Below, piece by piece: positions 43,030-50,068 of a stretch of DNA of 50,068 nucleotides. The notes beneath the pieces were generated by a model, which worked only from the letters and a program-made list of their open reading frames with translations, searched no databases and had not been told where the DNA came from. Where the stretch lies: the NCBI GenBank assembly GCA_030433275.1, contig JAUILK010000025.1, forward strand, positions 1 through 50,068, written 5' to 3'. Positions within the stretch are counted from its first letter, which is position 1. Every line of letters starts with the position of its first letter. Made by a program: the position numbers and the translations under genes. This DNA comes from Gammaproteobacteria bacterium (GTDB taxonomy: Bacteria; Pseudomonadota; Gammaproteobacteria; Nitrococcales; Nitrococcaceae).

Positions 43030-43913
43030 GCCTGCAAAATGACATCAGTGCTGCGATCGAGCGGGCCACCGGCTCGGTCGTGTCGGGCGACTCGCCATGG
43101 TTGATCGCAGGCGGCAGCATCAATCGTACGGCAACTATCGGTGCGGGCGAGGTGCGCTATTTCGTCAAACTCAACGATGCCCCGGCAAGTCTCGAGATGT
43201 TCGAAGCAGAGGCAGCCGGTCTGCGGCTGCTGGCGCAACCCGGGGCGCTGCGGGTGCCGCAACCGATCTGTTCCGGCACGAGTGGGGCCATCGCCTATTT
43301 GGTTCTAGAGTACATCGAATTTGGGCACGGCGGATCGAGGGGGGGGGCGGCTCTGGGCGCCGGGCTGGCGAGTATCCATAGGATGACCCGGGCTTGGTTC
43401 GGCTGGAACCGGGACAATACCATTGGCTCGACCCCGCAGGTCAATCGTCCAACCGATGAATGGGTCACTTTCTATCGCGACCATCGATTGGGTTTTCAGC
43501 TCGAGCTTGCCGAGCGCAACGGCTATCGCGGCCCGTTGACCAAGGCGGGTTTCCGGCTGCTGGAGAAGCTGCCGCTGGTCTGCGCCGACCATCACCCGGT
43601 CGCTTCACTGCTGCACGGTGACTTGTGGAGTGGTAACGCCGCTTTTGATCGCGACGGCGCGCCGGTAATCTATGATCCGGCAGTGTATTTCGGCGATCGT
43701 GAAACCGATCTTGCTATGACCGAGCTGTTCGGTGGCTTCGATACAAGCTTCTACCGGGCTTATCAGGCGGCTTGGCCGCTTGCTGCCGGTTATGAACTGC
43801 GCCGCGACCTCTATCAGCTCTATCACGTCCTCAACCATCTTAATCTATTCGGCGCTGGTTATGCCGGCCAGGCACGACGGCTTATCGATCGCTTGCTGGC
43901 GGCGGTTCGCTAG
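43026..43913 (+). CDS. Fructosamine/ketosamine-3-kinase family protein
   Basis: The 295-residue protein has an aminoglycoside-phosphotransferase-like fold. It shows the catalytic loop LLHGDLWSGNAAF (about residues 195-207), the metal-binding IYDPAVYFGDRETDLAMTELFGGF, and the N-terminal GGSINRTATI. The family phosphorylates protein-bound ketosamines so that glycated proteins can be repaired. It is coupled to the HNH gene and its 3' end overlaps mlaA by 32 bp on the opposite strand. Confidence 0.92.
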   Translation: MSLQNDISAAIERATGSVVSGDSPWLIAGGSINRTATIGAGEVRYFVKLNDAPASLEMFEAEAAGLRLLAQPGALRVPQPICSGTSGAIAYLVLEYIEFGHGGSRGGAALGAGLASIHRMTRAWFGWNRDNTIGSTPQVNRPTDEWVTFYRDHRLGFQLELAERNGYRGPLTKAGFRLLEKLPLVCADHHPVASLLHGDLWSGNAAFDRDGAPVIYDPAVYFGDRETDLAMTELFGGFDTSFYRAYQAAWPLAAGYELRRDLYQLYHVLNHLNLFGAGYAGQARRLIDRLLAAVR

Positions 43914-44703
43914 ATTCTCCGGTGTTTTTCTGCGCCGGTGGCTCGTCGGGGGGTAGATCCTCCTCGAACAGATCCTCGTCGTAGAGTTCCTCGAACGGCG
44001 GAGCACCATCGTAGATTTGACTGAGACGTTGCTGCTGATAGGCCGAACGGATGAAAGCGTAGTGGTCTACTGCGGCCTCGCGGCTGATGCGCACCGCCTT
44101 GTCCAGCTGCGCCCGAGTATTGACGGCCTGTAGGGTCGACAGCCCCGCGCGTATTGCGGTCGAAGAGAGGATGAAGGTCAGGGTGTTGGAAAACAGATCC
44201 ACCGACAACCCACCTGTATCACGAAAGTTCGACGGACCTAGCACGGGAAGGACAAGGTAGGGGCCCGGGCCACTGCCCCAAGCTGCGAGTGTCTGCCCGA
44301 AGTCTTCGCGGTGGTCGCTCAGCCCCAGGCTGGCGGCGGGGTCGAACAGACCGGCGATACCCAATGTGGAGTTGATTGTAAAACGTAACAGATCCTGGCC
44401 GGCATCGAAGGTCTTACCCTGTAAAATCTCGTTGAGTACCACCCCTGGGTAGGTCAGGTTGACGAAGAAGTTGCCGATGGCTTCGCGCACGGAGCTGGGC
44501 GTTATGAATATCCAACCCTGAGCGAGGGGTTGGAGCACGTAACGGTCGACTTGGTCGTTGAACTGGAAGGTTTTCCGATTCATCGATTCGAGCGGATCGT
44601 AGACGTCGTGCTGTGCCGGGTTGCTGGCGCAGCCGGCGAGCAGCGTGGTAAGGAGCACGAACCCCAGCCAGAGCTTCGCCCGGGTGGTGATCGTTTCGCT
44701 CAT
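43882..44703 (-). CDS. mlaA: Outer membrane lipoprotein MlaA (VacJ)
   Basis: The 273-residue lipoprotein starts at the ATG at 44703, preceded by a strong AGGAGG, and has the lipobox LLAGC (C25). The core NPAQHDVYDPLESMNRKTFQFND through FGQTLAAWGSGPGPYLVLPVLGPSNFRDTGG is the VacJ/MlaA signature. MlaA removes phospholipids from the outer leaflet of the outer membrane and delivers them to MlaC. The acidic, proline-rich tail after about residue 240 is an extension. No mlaBCDEF genes are in the window. Confidence 0.95.
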   Translation of the reverse strand: MSETITTRAKLWLGFVLLTTLLAGCASNPAQHDVYDPLESMNRKTFQFNDQVDRYVLQPLAQGWIFITPSSVREAIGNFFVNLTYPGVVLNEILQGKTFDAGQDLLRFTINSTLGIAGLFDPAASLGLSDHREDFGQTLAAWGSGPGPYLVLPVLGPSNFRDTGGLSVDLFSNTLTFILSSTAIRAGLSTLQAVNTRAQLDKAVRISREAAVDHYAFIRSAYQQQRLSQIYDGAPPFEELYDEDLFEEDLPPDEPPAQKNTGESSEPPPASDR

Positions 44704-44913
44704 TGGCTCCTCCTGGGTTTTTGATTTTTCTGCGCAGGCGATACGGGTAAAGTGGGCAGAAGCGAGTTCGGAAAATACGCTGTAAAGCAGCCTTTGCTGC
44801 GGATGTCGTTTGGTCACCGGGGTTCACGGTCGAGTCGAGAGTCTGCATGGCTGATTTTGTGAGGCAACGTTTCGTACCGCGGCCGGTTCGACTCATGCCT
44901 CGTGGTCATCAGG

Positions 44914-45927
44914 CTACGAGTCGGTGGCGTATTCGAACGAGTCATAAAAGAGATGGTCCGGGTCGAGCCCGTGCGCGATAAACTCATCTAACGCTGCGTT
45001 GATCATGGCCGGTGGTCCGCTCATGTAGACGTCGAAATCGTCCAGATCCGGATAGTCATCCAGCAACGCACTATGGACCCAGCCGGTCTTGCCGGGCCAG
45101 TCGGCATCCGCCTCGGGTTCGGAGAGTACTGGCGTATATTGAAAGCTTTCGTGCTCTTGCGCCCAGCGCCGCGGCAACTCGTCGAGATAAAGGTCGCGTC
45201 GGGTACGCGCACCCCAGTACAAATGAATCGGTCGCTCGATACCGATGTGGAACGCATGCTCGAGCATACCCTTGAGTGGGGCAAAGCCGGTGCCGCCACC
45301 CATCATCAGAATCGGGTTCGGAGAATTCTCGCGCAGGTAGAAATTACCCAGCGGACCTTCGAAGCGAAGCAAGGTTTCCGGTTCGATTCCCTCGAAGACG
45401 TAATTCGTGAATTCCCCTCCAGGTATACGGCGGATATGCAGTTCGAGCAGTTCGTTGTCATGCGGTGGGTTGGCCAATGAAAAGCTACGCCGGCGGCCAC
45501 CGTGGAGCAAAATATCAATGTATTGCCCTGCGAACAGCTCCAGACGCTCCTTGCCGGGCGTGCGCAGGTAGAGTCGGCGCACGTCGTGGCACAGATCCTC
45601 GATGCGCGCAACTCGGCACGGTAGCTGACGCGGTTCTATAAACGGTTCAGGTGGCCGCCGCGGGAATTCAATGATTAGATCGGTGAGCGGCTGTGCCTGG
45701 CATAATAGAGCTTTGCCGAGAGTTTCCGCGGCCGGTAACGCCGAGGTCCGCCCTTCTGGGTAAGCCACCTCGCCCTCGATCACCTTGCTCGCACACGTTC
45801 CACAGGTGCCGCTACGGCAGTTGAACGGGAATGACAGCCCTTCCCGCAGGGCGGCATCGAGTATCGACTCGCCTGCGTTGACCGTAAACTCGAGTTCGGT
45901 GTTGTCGATTCGGACGCAGTAGCTCAT
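44914..45927 (-). CDS. 2Fe-2S ferredoxin-type NAD(P)H flavin reductase (AscD-like)
   Basis: The 337-residue protein has an N-terminal plant-type 2Fe-2S domain (C37, C42, C45, C76; CRSGTCGTC...LLCQ), an FAD domain with RRRSFSLANPP, and an NAD domain with MMGGGTGFAPLKGMLEHA. The layout equals CDP-6-deoxy-delta-3,4-glucoseen reductase and related oxygenase reductases. No deoxysugar genes are nearby, so the name reflects homology only; a general electron-transfer role is as likely. Confidence 0.85.
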   Translation of the reverse strand: MSYCVRIDNTELEFTVNAGESILDAALREGLSFPFNCRSGTCGTCASKVIEGEVAYPEGRTSALPAAETLGKALLCQAQPLTDLIIEFPRRPPEPFIEPRQLPCRVARIEDLCHDVRRLYLRTPGKERLELFAGQYIDILLHGGRRRSFSLANPPHDNELLELHIRRIPGGEFTNYVFEGIEPETLLRFEGPLGNFYLRENSPNPILMMGGGTGFAPLKGMLEHAFHIGIERPIHLYWGARTRRDLYLDELPRRWAQEHESFQYTPVLSEPEADADWPGKTGWVHSALLDDYPDLDDFDVYMSGPPAMINAALDEFIAHGLDPDHLFYDSFEYATDS

Positions 45928-46526
45928 CTGGTTTCACGCGTCAGCAGAGAATAATTTTCATTTTGGCCGATTCTCTAATAACGAGCAAAGCGTCCGTGCT
46001 TGTGTTGCGCTCTACTCAAGTCGGACTTTGCGCCGCGCGGTCAAAGCAACCGTCTCTACCCGGCAGGGAAGGGTAACTGCCGAGGTGGTATCCACATTAC
46101 GCTGTCAAGTAACCACGGCTGGTTGCCAATCGAATGCTACGCGGCGTTGTGGACGCCTTGGGCAGGGTGGCCCTGCCCAAGGCGTGGTTCTCCGATTAAA
46201 TGTCGCGCCCGCAGTTTCCGCCAGCCTGGCGTTCAGCTTTTTCTATACATGAATTTATATGGGCAACACAAGCCAAGCCCCTTGGGTGTCAACGAAATTT
46301 GCTCATTCAGGAGCGCTTAGTGTTGCCGTGCAGCAATCGAGAATTCTTCAAATTTATAAGGATGGCAATCTATACTGTTTGCGGTATTAGCTGATTCGTC
46401 AACAGGTTGTATATTGCAATGGTGACTTTTGGAAGGTCGTATTGATGCTAGAATCGTAAAAGGGGGTACGAAACGCGACAACCGCAAAGCGCACAGGAAC
46501 GGTGCATTTGTGGGGGGCTTTGGGCA
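45928..46526. other. 599-bp intergenic region upstream of the VpsR-like regulator
   Basis: Separates the divergent reductase and activator genes. It contains a perfect 15-bp inverted repeat at 46153-46185, and a region rich in A+T from about 46320 to 46450. A TAGAAT at 46449-46454 may be the -10 of the activator gene. No convincing coding frame or RNA gene. Confidence 0.45.
46153..46185. repeat. Perfect 15-bp inverted repeat with 3-nt loop
   Basis: ACGCCTTGGGCAGGG (46153-46167) and its exact complement CCCTGCCCAAGGCGT (46171-46185) enclose TGG. The hairpin is very GC-rich, but no U-tract follows on either strand. It is about 225 bp upstream of the divergent reductase start and about 340 bp before the activator start. 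Confidence 0.9.
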
Positions 46527-47861
46527 ATGGAAAAACGAAAACTGCTTTATCTCGATGCGTATGGAACCGGTGTGCTCCCTAACCTAGGGGTATTGACAGA
46601 GCAGTGGGATATCCATACGGCAACGGACCTGGATCAGGCTCGGCAATTGATCGAGTGCTCCGATTTCAAAGTGGGCCTGGCGTGGTTGGAAGAAAAAGAG
46701 AGCAAATTGTCCGCTTGTGAGGACGTTTTCCTCTGCGGCAAGCAGATGGCATGGGTGGCTTTGCTTGATCGAACCTCTTTGCAACGCCCATCCCTGCGGC
46801 GTCTGATTCATCAGATTTTTTTTGATTATCATACACTACCGGCCGATATCGATCGGCTCGCGCTTTCGTTAGGGCATGCCTACGGGATGGCTGCGCTGAA
46901 GACGTCCACCCTGCCCAGCGAGGGGCAGCAAGGCGAATACGAGATGGTGGGGGTCAGCCCCCTGATGCGTGAACTCTTCAAGACCATTCGCAAAATGGCG
47001 TCAGTGGATGCGCCGGTGCTTATCCAAGGTGAAAGCGGCACGGGAAAGGAACTCGCCGCTGCAGCGATTCATGAGCGCTCCCGCAGGGCCGAAGGGCCAT
47101 TTGTCGTGGTCAACTGTGGTGCGCTACCCGCCAGCCTCATTCAGTCGGAACTCTTTGGGTATGAACGGGGTGCGTTTACGGGCGCCCAGCAGCGCAAGAT
47201 CGGTCGCATCGAGGCGGCTCATGGCGGCACGCTGTTTTTGGACGAGATCGGCGATTTACCCTTTGATATGCAAGTGAATCTCTTGCGTTTTCTCCAAGAA
47301 CAGACCATCGATCGGGTCGGTGGAAGAGAGCCGATCGAGGTAGATGTACGTGTGATTGCAGCAACGCACATGGACTTAGACAAGGCGGTAACGGAGAAAG
47401 GGCGCTTCCGAGAGGATCTGTATTTTCGGTTGAATGTGCTGCGCTTGCATATGCCGCCACTGCGTGACCGCCAAGACGATATCGAATTGTTGGCCTGGTT
47501 CTTCTTCAACCGTTTCGTCGCCGAGCATGGCCCTGCGCTGAAAGGCTTCGGCCGCCAGGCCATAGAGGCGATGAACCAGCATAATTGGCCGGGCAATGTG
47601 CGCGAGTTGATCAATCGGGTACGTCGCGCCGTGGTATTGTGTGACAAACGCTTAATTACCCCGGCCGATTTGGGGCTGGAGCGGCGTCAGACGGTGCGCC
47701 GAACGATGACGCTCGCCAAAGCGAGGGATGCGGCCGAGCGCGCCGCCATAATGGGCGCTCTGCGCCAAGCCGACGGCAATGTCTCGCAAGCTGCGCGCCA
47801 GCTCAGCGTCTCACGCGTTACACTATACCGGTTAATGGAGAAGTATCGAATTCGCTTGTGA
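46527..47861 (+). CDS. VpsR-like sigma-54-dependent transcriptional activator
   Basis: The 444-residue enhancer-binding protein has an N-terminal receiver-like domain of VpsR type (about 1-130). An AAA+ domain has Walker A GESGTGKE (168-175), the sigma-54 contact loop GAFTGA (215-220) and LFLDE. A Fis-type helix-turn-helix lies at about 410-440 (NVSQAARQLSVSRVTLYRLM). The receiver lacks an aspartate at the expected phosphoacceptor position (KVGLAWLEE), so control by a small ligand is more likely; VpsR responds to c-di-GMP. It has no partner histidine kinase. A sigma-54 promoter lies just downstream and is its obvious target. Confidence 0.9.
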   Translation: MEKRKLLYLDAYGTGVLPNLGVLTEQWDIHTATDLDQARQLIECSDFKVGLAWLEEKESKLSACEDVFLCGKQMAWVALLDRTSLQRPSLRRLIHQIFFDYHTLPADIDRLALSLGHAYGMAALKTSTLPSEGQQGEYEMVGVSPLMRELFKTIRKMASVDAPVLIQGESGTGKELAAAAIHERSRRAEGPFVVVNCGALPASLIQSELFGYERGAFTGAQQRKIGRIEAAHGGTLFLDEIGDLPFDMQVNLLRFLQEQTIDRVGGREPIEVDVRVIAATHMDLDKAVTEKGRFREDLYFRLNVLRLHMPPLRDRQDDIELLAWFFFNRFVAEHGPALKGFGRQAIEAMNQHNWPGNVRELINRVRRAVVLCDKRLITPADLGLERRQTVRRTMTLAKARDAAERAAIMGALRQADGNVSQAARQLSVSRVTLYRLMEKYRIRL

Positions 47862-47959
47862 ACTTGGGCGGGCAGTGTTTACTCGGTGTTACAAATAGAA
47901 TGCAGAGAGGTTCCTTGATAACCATATAAAAAATAATAAAATCATGTAGATGATGATTT

Positions 47960-47975
47960 GGGCATGCGGATTGCC
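47960..47975 (+). promoter_or_regulatory. Sigma-54 promoter of the small secreted protein gene
   Basis: GGGCATG at 47960-47966 and TTGCC at 47971-47975 contain GG (47961-47962) and GC (47973-47974) exactly 10 bp apart. They match TGGCACG-N4-TTGCW at most positions. Transcription would start near 47986, about 33 nt before the GTG start. It follows directly after a sigma-54 activator gene. Confidence 0.72.
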
Positions 47976-48018
47976 TTATTCTTTATTACGGCAGGACGGC
48001 TGAGGTGAGGACAACGCA

Positions 48019-48426
48019 GTGAGCACACAAACCCAGAGAGTCGATATCTGCCCACGGCGTTATCGGTGCCGGCGGAAAATTCTCTGCTACAGTGCCGTGT
48101 TTGCGCTTGTTGTTGCGGGCGGACTGATGTCGCCGAGTTATGCGGAGGAGCGCTTAGCCCAGCCTGATGAGGCTTCGGCGCTAGCTCCAGTAGCGCATTT
48201 TCGATCCGAACGGTTGCTGGATGAGAAGGCGCTGAGCGCCATCCATGGCAAAGGTGGTGCGGGCGTGCCGCAACCGCTGATCAACCTCAGCATTATCCTA
48301 TGGGATGAACCGGGTCATGGTGGCTCTAGCAAACCTCAAGCGCTAGCGGGAAATTATCTCGGTAATTCGGCGCGCGGAGTGGTTGTCAACAGCTCCCGTG
48401 GTGTATCCATTAGCCACAGCAAATAA
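48019..48426 (+). CDS. Small exported protein with double-glycine-leader-like motif
   Basis: The 135-residue protein has no recognised domain. It shows a basic n-region (RRYRCRRK), a hydrophobic core (about 24-38) and a Sec-type cleavage site after SYA (residue 42). At 67-78 it has L-D-E-K-A-L-S-A-I-H-G-K, in register with the bacteriocin leader consensus LSxxELxxIxGG. A glycine pair (79-80) and a Gly/Ser/Asn-rich region follow. The start is a GTG with GAGG upstream and a sigma-54 promoter. It may be a substrate for maturation and export together with the adjacent outer-membrane barrel; function is unknown. Confidence 0.8.
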   Translation: MSTQTQRVDICPRRYRCRRKILCYSAVFALVVAGGLMSPSYAEERLAQPDEASALAPVAHFRSERLLDEKALSAIHGKGGAGVPQPLINLSIILWDEPGHGGSSKPQALAGNYLGNSARGVVVNSSRGVSISHSK

Positions 48427-48757
48427 CGCGACCGAGTGACATCTTATAATGCGTCTGAATGAGAAAGGGCAGGATGCGAATCGGTAACCGTTACAACGCG
48501 TGTATGGCGGGCTGGGGGAGGAACGTATTGGGGTATTTGGCGGCGAAGTTAGCGCTTTGATCGAGTTGAGTTGCTTTGTATGCAAAAGGGAGCTCCCTTG
48601 GCGGCACGTGTTCTAGCGGGGCCGGGTTCACCGTGGGCCGGGCCGCTAAGTGTCGGGGAGGCGTAGCGAGCATGTTCGTAAATGAGGTTTTCGGTCACGA
48701 AGGCCTCGGTAGGGGGGGGGCATCTCGCTACTTCGGACAGTGAAGAGGCTTGATTCT
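48427..48757 (+). other. Intergenic region between the small exported protein and the barrel gene
   Basis: About 330 bp. A run of nine G lies near 48712-48720. No sigma-54 element with a GG-N10-GC spacing was found, and short frames lack support. The barrel gene may be read from the upstream sigma-54 promoter or from its own unrecognised one. Confidence 0.4.
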
Positions 48758-49939
48758 ATGTCCAAAAGGAATATCAGTTGGTCTTGTCTAGGCCTTGTGG
48801 TCGCGCTGTTCTCGGGGGTAAGCGCTGCGCAGGATGGTCGCTACAGTAGCCACGAACCACAACGGTCCAACTATTGGCAGCTGGCGCAAGCGAATACCGG
48901 GCAAAAACAGCCACAGGAGGCGCAACGTCCGGTCGGACAGGCACCGCGCAAGCAGAAGCCGGTCGGACAGGCACCGCGTAAGGAAAAACCAGTGGTGCCG
49001 CGTGTGCAAACGATTCCCCAGTTGGGGGGCGTGCTGGCGCCCCAAGGCACACTGATCGTCACACCCTCGCTCCAACTCTCGACGGCGCAGGTCAACCGTT
49101 TCAATTTCAACGGCGTCTCGGTCCTTGACACCCTGTTGATCGGACTCATCAATGCCGAAGATACCGATCGGGACCTGGCGGAAGGCGCGTTGACCTTTCG
49201 TTTGGGGGTGACCAATCGGTTCGAAGTCGGGGTCAAAGTGCCTTATATCTATCGTCGGGAGAGGAGCACGCTCACTCTCGTCTCGCTCGATAACAGTTCT
49301 CCGAATGCGGAAGAGGAGCAAACGCGCGAGAATGCGGGCCTTGGTGACGTAGAAGCCTATCTGCACTATCAGCTCAATGGAGGTCTGAACGGTTGGCCTT
49401 TCTTTGTGGCGAATCTGCGCTATAAGTCCACCACCGGCACGGGTCCGTTCGATGTGAGCCGCAATGCGCAGGGCCTTCCCACCGAGCTGGCTACGGGTTC
49501 CGGTTTCCACGGCGTGGAGCCCAGTATGACCATCCTATTGCCTTCGGATCCTGCGGTTTACTTCGCCAATTTCGGCTATTTGTTCAACCTGCAGTCCAAT
49601 GTGGGTAAAACCATCGGCGCCGATGATCTGGCTCGCCGGATCGGTGATGTGGATCCGGGGGATGCGTTTCGCATGAGTTTCGGCATGGCCTATGCCATGA
49701 ATCAATACACCTCGTTCACGCTCGGCTACAAAAACGACTACATCTTTCCTACCCGCACAGAGATCAATGGGCAGACCTTTAAATCGGATCGGCTCATCGT
49801 GGGGTCATTTCTGCTCGGCTTCAGCTATGCGCTCTCCCCGCGTTCTCAGCTCGCTGTTAATCTCGAGGTAGGAGCTACCGCGGACGCCCCCGATGTCGTG
49901 CTCAGCTTCCGGGCGCCATTCGCGTTCGGTCTCTTTTAA
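48758..49939 (+). CDS. Outer membrane beta-barrel transporter (Phenol_MetA_deg-like)
   Basis: About 393 residues from the ATG at 48758, which has AGAGG nine bases upstream; the in-frame GTG at 48740 lacks a ribosome site. A signal peptide (ending VSAAQ), a Gln/Pro/Lys-rich periplasmic segment with two near-identical VGQAPRKxKP units, then a beta-barrel domain (from about residue 95) with LTFRLGVTNRFEVGVKVPYIYR and the C-terminal FAFGLF. The barrel resembles the MetA-pathway/phenol transporter family (PF13557). The N-terminal periplasmic extension plus barrel recalls FapF-type exporters, but this is only an analogy of layout. Confidence 0.75.
   Translation: MSKRNISWSCLGLVVALFSGVSAAQDGRYSSHEPQRSNYWQLAQANTGQKQPQEAQRPVGQAPRKQKPVGQAPRKEKPVVPRVQTIPQLGGVLAPQGTLIVTPSLQLSTAQVNRFNFNGVSVLDTLLIGLINAEDTDRDLAEGALTFRLGVTNRFEVGVKVPYIYRRERSTLTLVSLDNSSPNAEEEQTRENAGLGDVEAYLHYQLNGGLNGWPFFVANLRYKSTTGTGPFDVSRNAQGLPTELATGSGFHGVEPSMTILLPSDPAVYFANFGYLFNLQSNVGKTIGADDLARRIGDVDPGDAFRMSFGMAYAMNQYTSFTLGYKNDYIFPTRTEINGQTFKSDRLIVGSFLLGFSYALSPRSQLAVNLEVGATADAPDVVLSFRAPFAFGLF
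48929..48988 (+). repeat. Tandem 30-bp repeat in the barrel gene
   Basis: Two 30-bp units, 48929-48958 and 48959-48988, are identical over their first 20 bp and encode the repeated PVGQAPRKxK segment. The repeat changes residue number in the periplasmic linker without altering the frame. Confidence 0.85.
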
Positions 49940-50068
49940 AAAGTCGACCCTGAAAAACGCCTAACGCGTTGATGAGCTGGTGCTATTGGGGTTTTCCCGT
50001 GTTCTGAAATTGCCGGATTTTGGTATTCTGGCGGCGTTTCCTTGCAAAATTGGACGGTGTAAATGGAC

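Noticed and set aside
46000-46320. 106-codon plus-strand frame upstream of the VpsR-like gene
   Set aside because: It crosses the 15-bp inverted repeat and has no recognisable features.
50030-50056. Sigma-54 promoter near the right edge
   Set aside because: GG and GC elements around TTGCA are 9 or 12 bp apart instead of 10, and the only 10-bp pairing has a poor -12 box.
1-50068. tRNA, rRNA, CRISPR or transposase genes
   Set aside because: No T-arm-like GGTTCGAATC motifs, regular direct repeats or DDE/tyrosine recombinase motifs were seen.

Overview
The window is about 50 kb of a proteobacterial chromosome with roughly 60 % G+C and dense coding on both strands. Several neighbourhoods point to a gammaproteobacterium: gcvR-bcp divergent from dapA-bamC, comM-ubiK next to glnK-amtB, an FtsN-like SPOR gene near priA, split pntAA-pntAB-pntB, and a TIGR02444/DUF2390 gene. 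The genus cannot be fixed from this sequence. I see no tRNA, rRNA, CRISPR array, transposase or phage gene.

Layout. 1-8.5 kb is housekeeping: a PIN-PhoH ATPase cut by the window edge, the peroxiredoxin bcp, gcvR, then dapA, bamC and purL. 8.6-17.1 kb holds dadA, comM, ubiK, a BBP2-type porin, a nitrogen-control unit (glnK-amtB behind a good sigma-54 promoter) and a FetAB-like ABC exporter. 17.3-25.9 kb holds the divergent polyamine genes speE and speA, a beta-hydroxyacid dehydrogenase, a UPF0104 membrane protein, an FtsN-like SPOR protein and priA.

The most striking region is 26.8-38.2 kb, which reads as a divergent sphingolipid locus. The minus-strand arm encodes a fatty acyl-AMP ligase, an NAD-dependent epimerase/reductase, an acyl carrier protein and a serine palmitoyltransferase. 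The plus-strand arm encodes a bCerS-like N-acyltransferase, a MobA-like nucleotidyltransferase, a LptF/LptG permease pair, a diacylglycerol-kinase-fold lipid kinase and a protein that aligns with mitochondrial Tam41 (CTP:phosphatidate cytidylyltransferase). Together they suggest ceramide synthesis, phosphorylation, possible CDP activation and transport to the outer membrane. The last two steps are inference.

38.2-45.9 kb carries a TIGR02444 protein, the proton-translocating transhydrogenase pntB-pntAB-pntAA, an HNH nuclease, a fructosamine-kinase-family protein, the lipoprotein MlaA and a ferredoxin-type flavin reductase. The right end (46.5-49.9 kb) is a second candidate system. It has a VpsR-like sigma-54 activator, a near-consensus sigma-54 promoter, a small Sec-exported protein with a double-glycine-leader-like motif, and an outer-membrane barrel with a repeated basic/proline N-terminal segment. 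This resembles a regulated export locus that probably continues beyond the window.
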